This document shows positions 1 through 6,558 of a stretch of DNA of 7,542 bases, one piece after another (within the stretch, counting starts at the first letter, position 1; every line of letters begins with the position of its first letter). The DNA lies in NCBI GenBank assembly GCA_030018645.1, contig JASEHX010000064.1, positions 1 to 7,542 on the forward strand, in the 5' to 3' direction. The stretch is from Candidatus Margulisiibacteriota bacterium (GTDB taxonomy: Bacteria; Margulisbacteria; WOR-1; O2-12-FULL-45-9). The notes under the pieces are model-generated. The model saw only the letters and a list, made by a program, of their open reading frames with translations, ran no database searches and had not been told where the DNA came from. A program made the translations under genes and the position numbers.

Positions 1-921
1 AGCATAATCAAACCGGAAGTCATTGAACCATAAGCCAACGCCGGCGCTAAGATTGCTGGCGTCAATGCCGGCCCGCAAGGTGATGGTGGGGACAACGGAC
101 CATTCTGCCCCCAGGTGTGCCACACTGAAATTTTGGCCGTTCAAATAATTATCCCAATCAAAGGCCAGTTGCAGTTCTTGCTGGTGTTTAATGACGCCGT
201 TTTTGCCCAGCAAATTGCATGCCAAGCCCAGTTTCATAATGCCGGGCAGATTTTCTTCCGCATTAGTATTCCAAACAACCTTGTTGACCAGCGTGTTTTG
301 CAAACTAAGTCCCAATGAAAGGTCTTTGCGCACCGGATAAAGAGCGCCTAAGCTAAGGCCTGTGCCTGAACCGGTGCCTGAACTAATGCCAATAGCAGCT
401 AGGCTTTGGGAAATATACTTGAGCGATCCGCCAATATATAGGTTGTTTAACTTTAAGAAATTGATCTTATTGCCGTAGGCAATCAATAATGCACTGTCGG
501 AATATGTCCCGCGCACTTCCCCGGTAGCCGCCACTTGCTGCTGTCCGCCGACAGTGACCACTTCAGAAGAATAAGTTGTGAAATTAATTGAACTGCCGCC
601 GTAGCCGATGCCAAAGGTGCCGTAGGGAGTAGGGTAGAGGGCGGAGGCCTGCACATAATCAAACTCGCCCAAATATTTGCTGGACATTGAGGACAACTGA
701 AGATTGTCTGCTTTGCCAAGACCCGCGGGGTTGATGAAAATAGCGGATGGATCATCGGAAATGCCTGCAAATGCCCGGCCCATTCCAAGCACACGCGCTC
801 CAACGCTCAACTGGGTAGGGTCGTTGGAAAGGGTGACGTCGGCGAAGGCGGGGGAAAATATATGGGGCAAGCAGCAAGTAGCAAGGGTCAAGAAAACAAT
901 AAAGGAGCGGATATTTTTCAT
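1..921 (-). CDS. PorV/PorQ-type (UPF0164-like) outer-membrane beta-barrel protein, partial (C-terminus beyond left edge)
   Basis: The frame is open from an ATG at 921 to the left edge, giving 307 residues with no stop, so the 3' end is missing. Residues 1-27 form a signal peptide (MKNIRSF, hydrophobic core, cleavage after AFA). The mature start carries the family hallmark: DPTQLSVGAR (34-43), then GMGRAF, then DDPSAIFINPAGL (56-68). The rest alternates hydrophobic and polar residues with many glycines and aromatics, as expected for barrel strands, and reaches FRFDYA, a motif near the barrel end in this family. It is clearly paralogous to the barrel protein at 5022-6533, which has DPTQIGIGAR and DDASAIFINPSGL at matching places. 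PorV relatives are outer-membrane proteins; the best-known one shuttles type IX secretion cargo. Whether this copy also carries SLH domains cannot be seen. It is transcribed divergently from the lipoprotein gene, and no Shine-Dalgarno sequence precedes the ATG. Confidence 0.88.
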   Translation of the reverse strand, partial: MKNIRSFIVFLTLATCCLPHIFSPAFADVTLSNDPTQLSVGARVLGMGRAFAGISDDPSAIFINPAGLGKADNLQLSSMSSKYLGEFDYVQASALYPTPYGTFGIGYGGSSINFTTYSSEVVTVGGQQQVAATGEVRGTYSDSALLIAYGNKINFLKLNNLYIGGSLKYISQSLAAIGISSGTGSGTGLSLGALYPVRKDLSLGLSLQNTLVNKVVWNTNAEENLPGIMKLGLACNLLGKNGVIKHQQELQLAFDWDNYLNGQNFSVAHLGAEWSVVPTITLRAGIDASNLSAGVGLWFNDFRFDYA

Positions 922-938
922 ATGATAAACCGCGAATT

Positions 939-966
939 ATTATATCATAGTTGCATGAAATATTAA
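939..966 (-). promoter_or_regulatory. Sigma-70-like extended -10 promoter for the divergent PorV-like gene
   Basis: Reading the minus strand, TGATATAAT (947-939) is a perfect extended -10 (TGnTATAAT). A 16-base spacer separates it from TTAATA (966-961), a 4/6 match to TTGACA. Transcription would start near 932, leaving only about 10 bases before the ATG at 921. This leader has no room for a normal Shine-Dalgarno site and none is visible. The plus-strand gene at 971 must be driven from the same small region, but no equally good promoter is visible for it. Confidence 0.6.
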
Positions 967-970
967 TTAA

Positions 971-1783
971 ATGTTAAGCTTTAGTGTGAACAAAACGCTT
1001 ACCCTTTTATTGCTTCCATTCGTTGTTTTGTCGGCCTGCACGTCTCCCCCCGTCCAGCAAAAACTGCTCAAATCAATGGCCGATTTGGATGCGGCGCTTA
1101 TTCCGCCGATCATTTTAACCCAACTGGGAAAGCAAGAAGATTCCAAAATTGCCATGGAGCGCCTGAAAAGCCAGTGGGACAATTTTTATGAAACATATTA
1201 TCCCTTAGAGATGAAGTACGGGGTCAACATTGTTGATAAACTGTGGAAAAGCAACCTGAATGCTGCCAAGGGGCTGATTGCTTCGGCCGAAGCGGCGGTC
1301 AAACTGGGTTCTTTATCGCAAGCAACAGCCCAATTAGGAAAAGTTGAAAATATTTTTCGAGAAATCCGCCGCCAGCATGGATTGCCCTATATTTTAGATG
1401 ATATGCTGGATTTTTCTGATGCCATAAAAGAAATTGAAACCAGGTGCGCGCAAAAAAAGCTTAATGAACGCGATTTTGCCCAACTGCGGCAAACTTTTGA
1501 CCAAGCCGGCAAGACCTGGGAGAAAATTTGTGCCGAACCAATTAACGGAAAACTTTTCGGATTTACTCCTGAAAAGGTAAAAGCTTTGAAAAAAAAGATA
1601 AGGGCCGAAAATACAGCGCTGGAAGGATTATCCAGCTCAATTTATGCCGCCAATAAGGAAGCAATATTATCTGCCGCTGCAGCCATCCAAAATGATCTGG
1701 TGCAGATCATCCGCGCTTTTGGCGATTTTAATCCGATTATTGAGAAAGTGAAACAGGAAAAGAAGCGCAGTTCCAGGAAGTGA
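971..1783 (+). CDS. Predicted helical lipoprotein of unknown function
   Basis: This is a 270-residue protein with a lipoprotein signal peptide. A hydrophobic stretch (LTLLLLPFVV, 10-19) runs into the lipobox LSAC, with the lipidated cysteine at residue 23. The mature part looks almost wholly alpha-helical, is rich in Lys, Glu, Ala and Leu, and ends in a basic tail (KKRSSRK). I do not recognise a named family. Two parts look loosely alike, about 56-157 and 164-265: each starts with a helix holding a Trp/Phe pattern (LKSQWDNFYE, LRQTFDQAGKTWE) and ends with a long amphipathic helix, suggesting a duplicated helical bundle. The ATG at 971 is uncertain: GTG at 986 would give a shorter signal peptide of the usual length, and neither start has a clear Shine-Dalgarno site. 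The gene ends in tandem stops (TGA TAA), with a tRNA starting immediately after. The likely location is the periplasmic face of a membrane. Confidence 0.82.
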   Translation: MLSFSVNKTLTLLLLPFVVLSACTSPPVQQKLLKSMADLDAALIPPIILTQLGKQEDSKIAMERLKSQWDNFYETYYPLEMKYGVNIVDKLWKSNLNAAKGLIASAEAAVKLGSLSQATAQLGKVENIFREIRRQHGLPYILDDMLDFSDAIKEIETRCAQKKLNERDFAQLRQTFDQAGKTWEKICAEPINGKLFGFTPEKVKALKKKIRAENTALEGLSSSIYAANKEAILSAAAAIQNDLVQIIRAFGDFNPIIEKVKQEKKRSSRK

Positions 1784-1787
1784 TAAT

Positions 1788-1859
1788 GGCCTCATCGTCT
1801 AGCGGCTAGGACGCGGCCCTCTCAAGGCCGAGGCCGGGGTTCGATTCCCCGTGGGGCTA
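1788..1859 (+). tRNA. tRNA-Glu (anticodon CTC)
   Basis: This 72-base gene folds as a complete cloverleaf. The acceptor GGCCTCA (1788-1794) pairs with TGGGGCT (1852-1858), including a G1-U72 wobble and one U-G pair, followed by discriminator A at 1859. The D arm has the Glu-typical GTCTAGCGG...GGAC. The anticodon stem CGGCC/GGCCG encloses loop CTCTCAA, with anticodon CTC at 1821-1823, reading GAG. The T arm is CGGGG-TTCGATT-CCCCG. The 3' CCA is not encoded, so it would be added enzymatically. The gene begins 4 bases after the TGA of the lipoprotein gene, and no separate promoter or terminator is obvious. Confidence 0.96.
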
Positions 1860-1865
1860 TTTTGC

Positions 1866-1893
1866 TTTACTTGTCCATCAACTTTGCTATAAT
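1866..1893 (+). promoter_or_regulatory. Sigma-70-like extended -10 promoter for the beta-helix/PorV-SLH operon
   Basis: TTTACT (1866-1871, 4/6 match to TTGACA) lies 16 bases upstream of a perfect TATAAT (1888-1893). The TGC just before it makes an extended -10 (TGnTATAAT). Transcription would start near 1900, about 20 bases before the ATG at 1922. Spacing and extended -10 closely match the promoter at 939-966. The -35 box begins only 6 bases after the tRNA end, so upstream transcripts may run into this operon. Confidence 0.7.
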
Positions 1894-1908
1894 TACTTAC
1901 AGCAAATT

Positions 1909-1913
1909 GGGGG
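1909..1913 (+). promoter_or_regulatory. Ribosome binding site that decides the ATG at 1922
   Basis: GGGGG sits 8 bases before ATG 1922. The ATG is directly followed by a perfect signal-peptide start (MRKYAVLLLF). The in-frame TTG at 1862 would add 20 residues, but it lies upstream of the promoter's -10 box and lacks a ribosome site. Confidence 0.65.
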
Positions 1914-1921
1914 CGAAAAAT

Positions 1922-4900
1922 ATGCGAAAATATGCGGTCCTGCTTCTTTTTTCTTTTTTGTTTTTTTCAACAGCCTTGGCGGATAATGTAACTATTTCTG
2001 GGGAAGTAAGGGATGACGACGGAAATTTTGTTTCTTGTGAGGCTTACTTTGATGGGGAAAGCCAGGGAACATCCCAGAACGGCTATTTTTCTATCACTGC
2101 TTCAAGGGATGCGGATAATACACACGGCCTCTCTTTGGTAAAGCCCGGATATGATGGCCCGTCGCTTGAAGTTGCTACCGACGGCAATATATCTATAAAG
2201 GCGTACCTTAGGAAAATAATTGTTACCGGTCAAGTTTTGTCGCGCTATCGCTATGGTTCTGCTTACACCTACCCGGTGAATGAAGCGGCAATTACGCTTA
2301 CTAATTCTTTAGGACAAACCCTATCTGCGGCGTCAGACCCTTCTGGCTATTATAAATTTACGGCGGTTCCCAATGGTACTTACACGTTAAACATCACAAA
2401 AGAGGGGCTTAAGTCAGTTTCGAGGACGGTGCAAGTAAGCGGCGATACTTCTTTGGTGCAGGATACGCTGCTCCCGGCAACTATCATTGTTACGGTTGAC
2501 GATAGTGATACGAGAGCTCCGCTTAGCGGTTGTACGGTCTTTTTAAAAAACATGCAGGGCGATGTCGTCAAAAGCGACTTAACCAACAGCAATGGGATAG
2601 CAACCATGAGTTACGGTGGAGAAGGGGATATGATTATTCAGGCAATCCCCCATGCTGATCGTGCAGTGAATACGCAAACGATTAACATAAATGAGGGGGT
2701 AAGAAATGAAGCAACGATTTCTTTGACCCGCCCAACGACCGTTGAAATAACGGTGGATAGTTCAGCCGAAAGTGGGACAGGATCGCTGAAAGCGGCTATA
2801 GATTCAGCTAAAAATAGTAGTTATCAGGCGATTATAAATATTCTGGATGGTCTTACCATTTCGGTTGCTTCCCCGTTGATTGTCAAGAATAACAACAACC
2901 AGCCGATAACGATTAACGGCAGGGATTGCACATTACGCAGAAAGGCAAGCTTCGCTAATGGTCCAATGATGGCCATTGATTCACCGTACGTTTCCATTGC
3001 CGGCATAACATTTAACGGCAATTCTGCCGGCAGCCAGATAGTCTCAGTACAAGCCAGCGCGGCTCGTATTAGCTACTGTCAGTTTGTGAATCCGGGCACC
3101 TCCGGCCAAGAAATTACGGTTTCTGGCGATAAGAGCTTATTTTTTAATAACCATTTTACAACCGGAGTTGACGTCAGCGGCCGGGACAATCTTTTTGATA
3201 ACAATACTTTTGTTGTGCCGGGCATAGGGATCAACCTTACCAACAGCGCGACCAATTGTGCCGTGAGAGATAATTCGATTACGGTTACTGGAGTGAGCAC
3301 GGCGGTTGTTTCAGCGGTGGACCGGATTGAAATTTCTAATAACAGCATCTCTAACGCATCAAGGGGGATAGCCCTAACCAACAGTATTGCAATGTATGAC
3401 CGGATTATTGGCAATAACACCCTAACCGCTTGCGCGATTGGGATTGATGTCCGTGACCGGACCAATATTGTCTGCAACAATACGATTGACGGCGGGGGGA
3501 TGGGGAAAGGGATAGTAGTTGAGGGCAATGGGCATGTCATTTACGGGAACACGATTGCTAATTGCCTAGACGCGGCCATTGAGGCGGCCAACACGAGCAA
3601 TTTTGGGATAAGCAAAAACACTATCAGTAGTTCAAATAAGGGGATTAAGATCGAGAACTGCCAAACCGTGCAAGTGAAAGATAATACCATTGGTTCGGCC
3701 AGCGGGAGCGGCAGTATTGGCATCTCATATGCCACTGTCACATCGCCTGAAAGCCAGGATAACCTGGTTACCGGCCAGGATACCGCGATTAAATGGGACA
3801 ACACCACTAATGCTGAATCGCGCTCTGACAAAACCATAAATAATACAACTGACGGAGTTAATTTGTCCAATACGGTCAGCGGCAAGTTCCTTGACCTGTT
3901 TTCCCGCCGGAACCAGCAGGATTTAAGGGACAATAGCACCGGCGGCGCCAAAAAAATATTTGGGGCCTACTCTGAAAAAACTTACTTGCGGAACAATATC
4001 CAAGATAACCCAGATTATACTATGTTCGATAACTACTTAGGGGAGATCAGCGGGCAAACCTATACCCTATCTGCCCCGGACCTGTCTTTTGCCCGGGTCC
4101 GTTTGAATGCCGGCGACCTTTTTATCCGTATGGCGGCGACCGAAAGGTGCGCTTTTAATTATTGGCTGCAGGCCGGGGATAGTGACGTGAGGGCGCGCAG
4201 TTTAGGCTCGGTTGAATTAAATCCCAACCAATATGAAAATGCGCGCATGCCCTTAAGGTCCGGGATGGGAATGTTGAAATCGCAAGTTCTTGTCCAAGCG
4301 ACTGCCAGCGATAATGGCGTCGGCCCTTTTGTTTCCTATCCGGTCACGGTAATTGGGGCGCAGATCGGCTTTGACGACGGGATTACCGGGACAAGATATG
4401 CTACCCAAAAAGCATGGAATTCATATACCGGCCGCATTAATAATTTGGGGAGCGCCAGCGACAGTTTTACTGTTAAGCTTATTGGCCCGGATGGACCGAT
4501 CGACTCCAATGGAAGTTATGTGTTTAAGGTCAGCGGCCAGGATGTTACCAGCCAAGTATTAAGTTCCAGCGGCTACCAGACGGCGGCAATAACGGCCGGC
4601 GGGTATCTTCCGATTGAATTGCTGGTTAAACCGGCCGCCGGGGTCAGGAATCTGACTCTGCGGCTTAAAGCGACGTCGGACACGGACAACGTTGATTCGT
4701 ATGTGTCGGTACTCACTTTTGATACGACCCGTTCGCAAATAAAACCCAACCGCTATGTTACCCCGCAATATGACCGCTCGCGCAAAATTGTTAACATGTC
4801 AATTTACCGGGACAGCTCTTCCAGCGGCGCTTCAGCCCAGGCGGCAACCGGCGAAGTTGCTACCATTATCATTTATGATTTATCCGGAAGAGTCGTTTTA

Positions 4901-5038
4901 AGGCAGGAAACTGCCGTTGTGTCGGGGTATAACACCTCCGAGTTAAATACTTCTTCCTTGGGCAGAGGAAGTTACGTATATCAAGTGGTGATTGGCGGAC
5001 AGGTCATTGCGCGAGGCAAGATTGCGATTACTAATTAG
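1922..5038 (+). CDS. Large secreted beta-helix surface protein with carboxypeptidase-regulatory-like repeats and a type IX-like C-terminal tail
   Basis: The protein has 1038 residues. A signal peptide covers 1-20 (cleavage after TALA). Three beta-sandwich modules follow, at about 23-98, 99-186 and 187-271. The first two resemble carboxypeptidase-regulatory-like domains (ISGEVRDDDGNFV; VTGQV...DPSGYYKFTAVPNGTYTLNI), and the third is more diverged. Residues 272 to about 655 form a right-handed parallel beta-helix of the pectate-lyase/NosD type, with recurring coils such as DNLFDNNTF, NRIEISNNSI-like and IIGNNTL and many Asn. A globular region follows, then an Ig/CARDB-like module at about 808-945 (LGSASDSFTVKLIGPDG). 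The last about 85 residues carry IYDLSGRVVL (984-993) and end GKIAITN, as in type IX secretion sorting tails. No catalytic residues are evident, so binding or adhesion is as likely as polysaccharide cleavage. It is probably displayed on the cell surface. The next gene overlaps its 3' end. The exact substrate is unknown. Confidence 0.85.
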   Translation: MRKYAVLLLFSFLFFSTALADNVTISGEVRDDDGNFVSCEAYFDGESQGTSQNGYFSITASRDADNTHGLSLVKPGYDGPSLEVATDGNISIKAYLRKIIVTGQVLSRYRYGSAYTYPVNEAAITLTNSLGQTLSAASDPSGYYKFTAVPNGTYTLNITKEGLKSVSRTVQVSGDTSLVQDTLLPATIIVTVDDSDTRAPLSGCTVFLKNMQGDVVKSDLTNSNGIATMSYGGEGDMIIQAIPHADRAVNTQTININEGVRNEATISLTRPTTVEITVDSSAESGTGSLKAAIDSAKNSSYQAIINILDGLTISVASPLIVKNNNNQPITINGRDCTLRRKASFANGPMMAIDSPYVSIAGITFNGNSAGSQIVSVQASAARISYCQFVNPGTSGQEITVSGDKSLFFNNHFTTGVDVSGRDNLFDNNTFVVPGIGINLTNSATNCAVRDNSITVTGVSTAVVSAVDRIEISNNSISNASRGIALTNSIAMYDRIIGNNTLTACAIGIDVRDRTNIVCNNTIDGGGMGKGIVVEGNGHVIYGNTIANCLDAAIEAANTSNFGISKNTISSSNKGIKIENCQTVQVKDNTIGSASGSGSIGISYATVTSPESQDNLVTGQDTAIKWDNTTNAESRSDKTINNTTDGVNLSNTVSGKFLDLFSRRNQQDLRDNSTGGAKKIFGAYSEKTYLRNNIQDNPDYTMFDNYLGEISGQTYTLSAPDLSFARVRLNAGDLFIRMAATERCAFNYWLQAGDSDVRARSLGSVELNPNQYENARMPLRSGMGMLKSQVLVQATASDNGVGPFVSYPVTVIGAQIGFDDGITGTRYATQKAWNSYTGRINNLGSASDSFTVKLIGPDGPIDSNGSYVFKVSGQDVTSQVLSSSGYQTAAITAGGYLPIELLVKPAAGVRNLTLRLKATSDTDNVDSYVSVLTFDTTRSQIKPNRYVTPQYDRSRKIVNMSIYRDSSSSGASAQAATGEVATIIIYDLSGRVVLRQETAVVSGYNTSELNTSSLGRGSYVYQVVIGGQVIARGKIAITN
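5013..5016 (+). promoter_or_regulatory. Ribosome binding site that decides the TTG start at 5022
   Basis: GAGG ends 5 bases before TTG 5022. It lies inside the coding end of the upstream gene, so ribosomes finishing that gene at 5038 are well placed to start here. Earlier in-frame TTG codons at 4992 and 5007 would put charged residues ahead of the signal peptide and have no clear ribosome site. Confidence 0.55.
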
Positions 5039-6533
5039 GTTATGTACTGTTCTGCTTTTTGGAACGCTTATTGCTCCAACGGCATTTGGCGCCGCTATTT
5101 CTTTTGATCCCACCCAAATAGGGATCGGCGCCCGCCCGCTGGCGCTGGGCCGGGCCTACTCGGCTTTGGCGGATGATGCCAGCGCCATTTTTATCAACCC
5201 TTCCGGTCTAGCTTCCCAAGACGGATTGCGCCTGATTTCCATGTACTCTTCCATTCTTGACGGCAACACCTATTTGACGGCGGGAGCGGCCAATAAATTC
5301 CAATTTGGGACCTTGGGTTTAGGATTTATCAATGTTGCCTCGCCAAATATAGAAGTATATGAATGGATCGGCGGGGTGCCGGTAGTGGTGGGCTATATGA
5401 ACTACAACAGCAGCATCCTGCTTTTGTCGTATGCCAACACTTTTCGCGATGTCATCCAACTGGGAGGCAGTTTAAAAATTTATTCTCAAGGATTTTCCAG
5501 CAGTACCATTACCAACGAATCTTCTTCAGGATTAGGATATGATGCTGATTTGGGGATCAAGTTCCATCCCCGCCGCTGGTTGTCGGTCGGCCTTTGCGCC
5601 CAAAATTTTATTCCTTCTTCCATGAGCGCAAAATTTACCTGGACAGGGACCGGCGAACCCGAAGACATCCCATCACTGGTTAAAATCGGCCTGGCAGTTA
5701 ATGTGCTGGGAAAAGACGGGTTGAGACAATTTAAGGATACAACTTTAAAGATTATGGTCGATTATGATACTTCTTCCTATTATGGGAATGAAACGCACCT
5801 GGGGCTGGAATTCCAGCCGGTTTTCCCGTTTACCCTGCGCTTGGGGTCGGATAACGGCCGGTTGACGGCGGGGGCGGGGTTTGCCAATGAGGACATCACT
5901 TTTGATTATGCTTATAGGAAAATAGAGGGAGCGGAAGAAAAGGTTACCCACGCGGTTTCGGTGGGGTATGTCGGTGGAATGTTTGCCCGCCAGCGGGAAG
6001 AAGAAAAAGATAAAGCCGAAAAAAGAGCAAAGAGAGTGATTGAAATCCCGGTTTTTGTGGACGTGCCTAATAATTATTATGCCAAGGAACCGATTGAAAA
6101 GCTGGCAGCCCTGGGGATTATCTCCGGATTTGCTGACGGCAAATATTACCCGGACAAGCCAATTACCCGGGCCGAATTGGCCTTATTCTTGTCCCGTTGT
6201 CTGCCGGCGGCCAGCCCGCCGGTAAAAGAAAGGATCTATAAGGATGTCCCGCTGGATTTTTGGGCGGCGCCGTTCATTAAAACAGCGGTTGATCAGGGCT
6301 GGATAACCGGCTATCAAGACAAGACCTTCCGTCCTAATTGGCCGGTCAGCCAGAAGGAAGCTGGATTAATCTTGGCCCGCTTTGACCGTGTCTATGTTAT
6401 GCCGCAGACAACAAACGCGGAGAAAGAAGTGACCCGGGCCGAAATTGCCCAGATGCTTTACGGCACTTTAAAAGTGCAAAAAATTATCAAGCAGTCATTT
6501 ATAAAGGAGAGCAATCTTGATTTTACAAAGTAG
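5022..6533 (+). CDS. PorV/PorQ-type outer-membrane barrel fused to C-terminal SLH domains
   Basis: The proposed product has 503 residues from TTG 5022. The signal peptide is about 1-23 (MRLLIRLCTVLLFG, then APTAFG). The PorV/UPF0164-like barrel spans about 24-322, with DPTQIGIGAR (29-38), DDASAIFINPSGL (51-63) and the closing FDYAYRK...THAVSVGY. A charged, probably helical linker (RQREEEKDKAEKRAKR) leads to two SLH repeats. Repeat one begins at about 344 (VFVDVP...IISGFADGKYYPDKPITRAE) and repeat two at about 405 (YKDVP...ITGYQDKTFRPNWPVSQKE). A stub of a third has only VTRAEIAQMLYG (470-481). SLH domains bind secondary polymers or modified peptidoglycan, so this end should face the periplasm and tether the outer membrane. 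The TRAE motif of repeat one is intact, whereas repeat two has SQKE. The gene overlaps the beta-helix gene by 17 bases and lies 25 bases before the next gene. Confidence 0.87.
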   Translation: MRLLIRLCTVLLFGTLIAPTAFGAAISFDPTQIGIGARPLALGRAYSALADDASAIFINPSGLASQDGLRLISMYSSILDGNTYLTAGAANKFQFGTLGLGFINVASPNIEVYEWIGGVPVVVGYMNYNSSILLLSYANTFRDVIQLGGSLKIYSQGFSSSTITNESSSGLGYDADLGIKFHPRRWLSVGLCAQNFIPSSMSAKFTWTGTGEPEDIPSLVKIGLAVNVLGKDGLRQFKDTTLKIMVDYDTSSYYGNETHLGLEFQPVFPFTLRLGSDNGRLTAGAGFANEDITFDYAYRKIEGAEEKVTHAVSVGYVGGMFARQREEEKDKAEKRAKRVIEIPVFVDVPNNYYAKEPIEKLAALGIISGFADGKYYPDKPITRAELALFLSRCLPAASPPVKERIYKDVPLDFWAAPFIKTAVDQGWITGYQDKTFRPNWPVSQKEAGLILARFDRVYVMPQTTNAEKEVTRAEIAQMLYGTLKVQKIIKQSFIKESNLDFTK

Positions 6534-6545
6534 AAATGTTATCGT

Positions 6546-6551
6546 GGGAGG
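6546..6551 (+). promoter_or_regulatory. Strong Shine-Dalgarno site for the TIG-domain gene
   Basis: GGGAGG lies 7 bases before ATG 6559, the best ribosome site in the window. It falls in the 25-base gap after the SLH gene, where no promoter or terminator is visible. This supports translation from a shared transcript. Confidence 0.75.
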
Positions 6552-6558
6552 ATTAAAA

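Noticed and set aside
115..925. Open frames on both strands inside the left-edge gene
   Set aside because: The continuous minus-strand PorV-like frame with signal peptide and family motifs explains this region.
971..986. Choice of ATG 971 over GTG 986 for the lipoprotein
   Set aside because: The alternative could not be settled: both give a good lipobox and neither has a clear ribosome site. ATG was kept as the default.
1788..1900. tRNA 3' end as an integration (att) site of a mobile element
   Set aside because: No integrase, no repeated tRNA 3' fragment elsewhere in the window, and ordinary promoter and gene sequence follows.
1862..1921. In-frame upstream extension of the beta-helix gene from TTG 1862
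   Set aside because: It spans the -35/-10 promoter elements, has no ribosome site, and would bury the signal peptide. ATG 1922 fits better.
3079..3951. Two long antisense open frames opposite the beta-helix region
   Set aside because: They mirror the repetitive Asn/Ile/Thr codon pattern of the sense gene, have low-complexity hydrophobic translations and no ribosome sites. They are treated as shadows.
4353..4768. Short open frames on both strands late in the beta-helix gene
   Set aside because: They lie fully inside a well-supported gene, with no recognisable domain or start signal.
6204..6222. Perfect 7-base inverted repeat CCGGCGG/CCGCCGG with a 5-base loop
   Set aside because: It lies in coding sequence between the SLH repeats and has no T tract, so it is not a terminator. 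It probably reflects GC-rich Pro/Ala codons.
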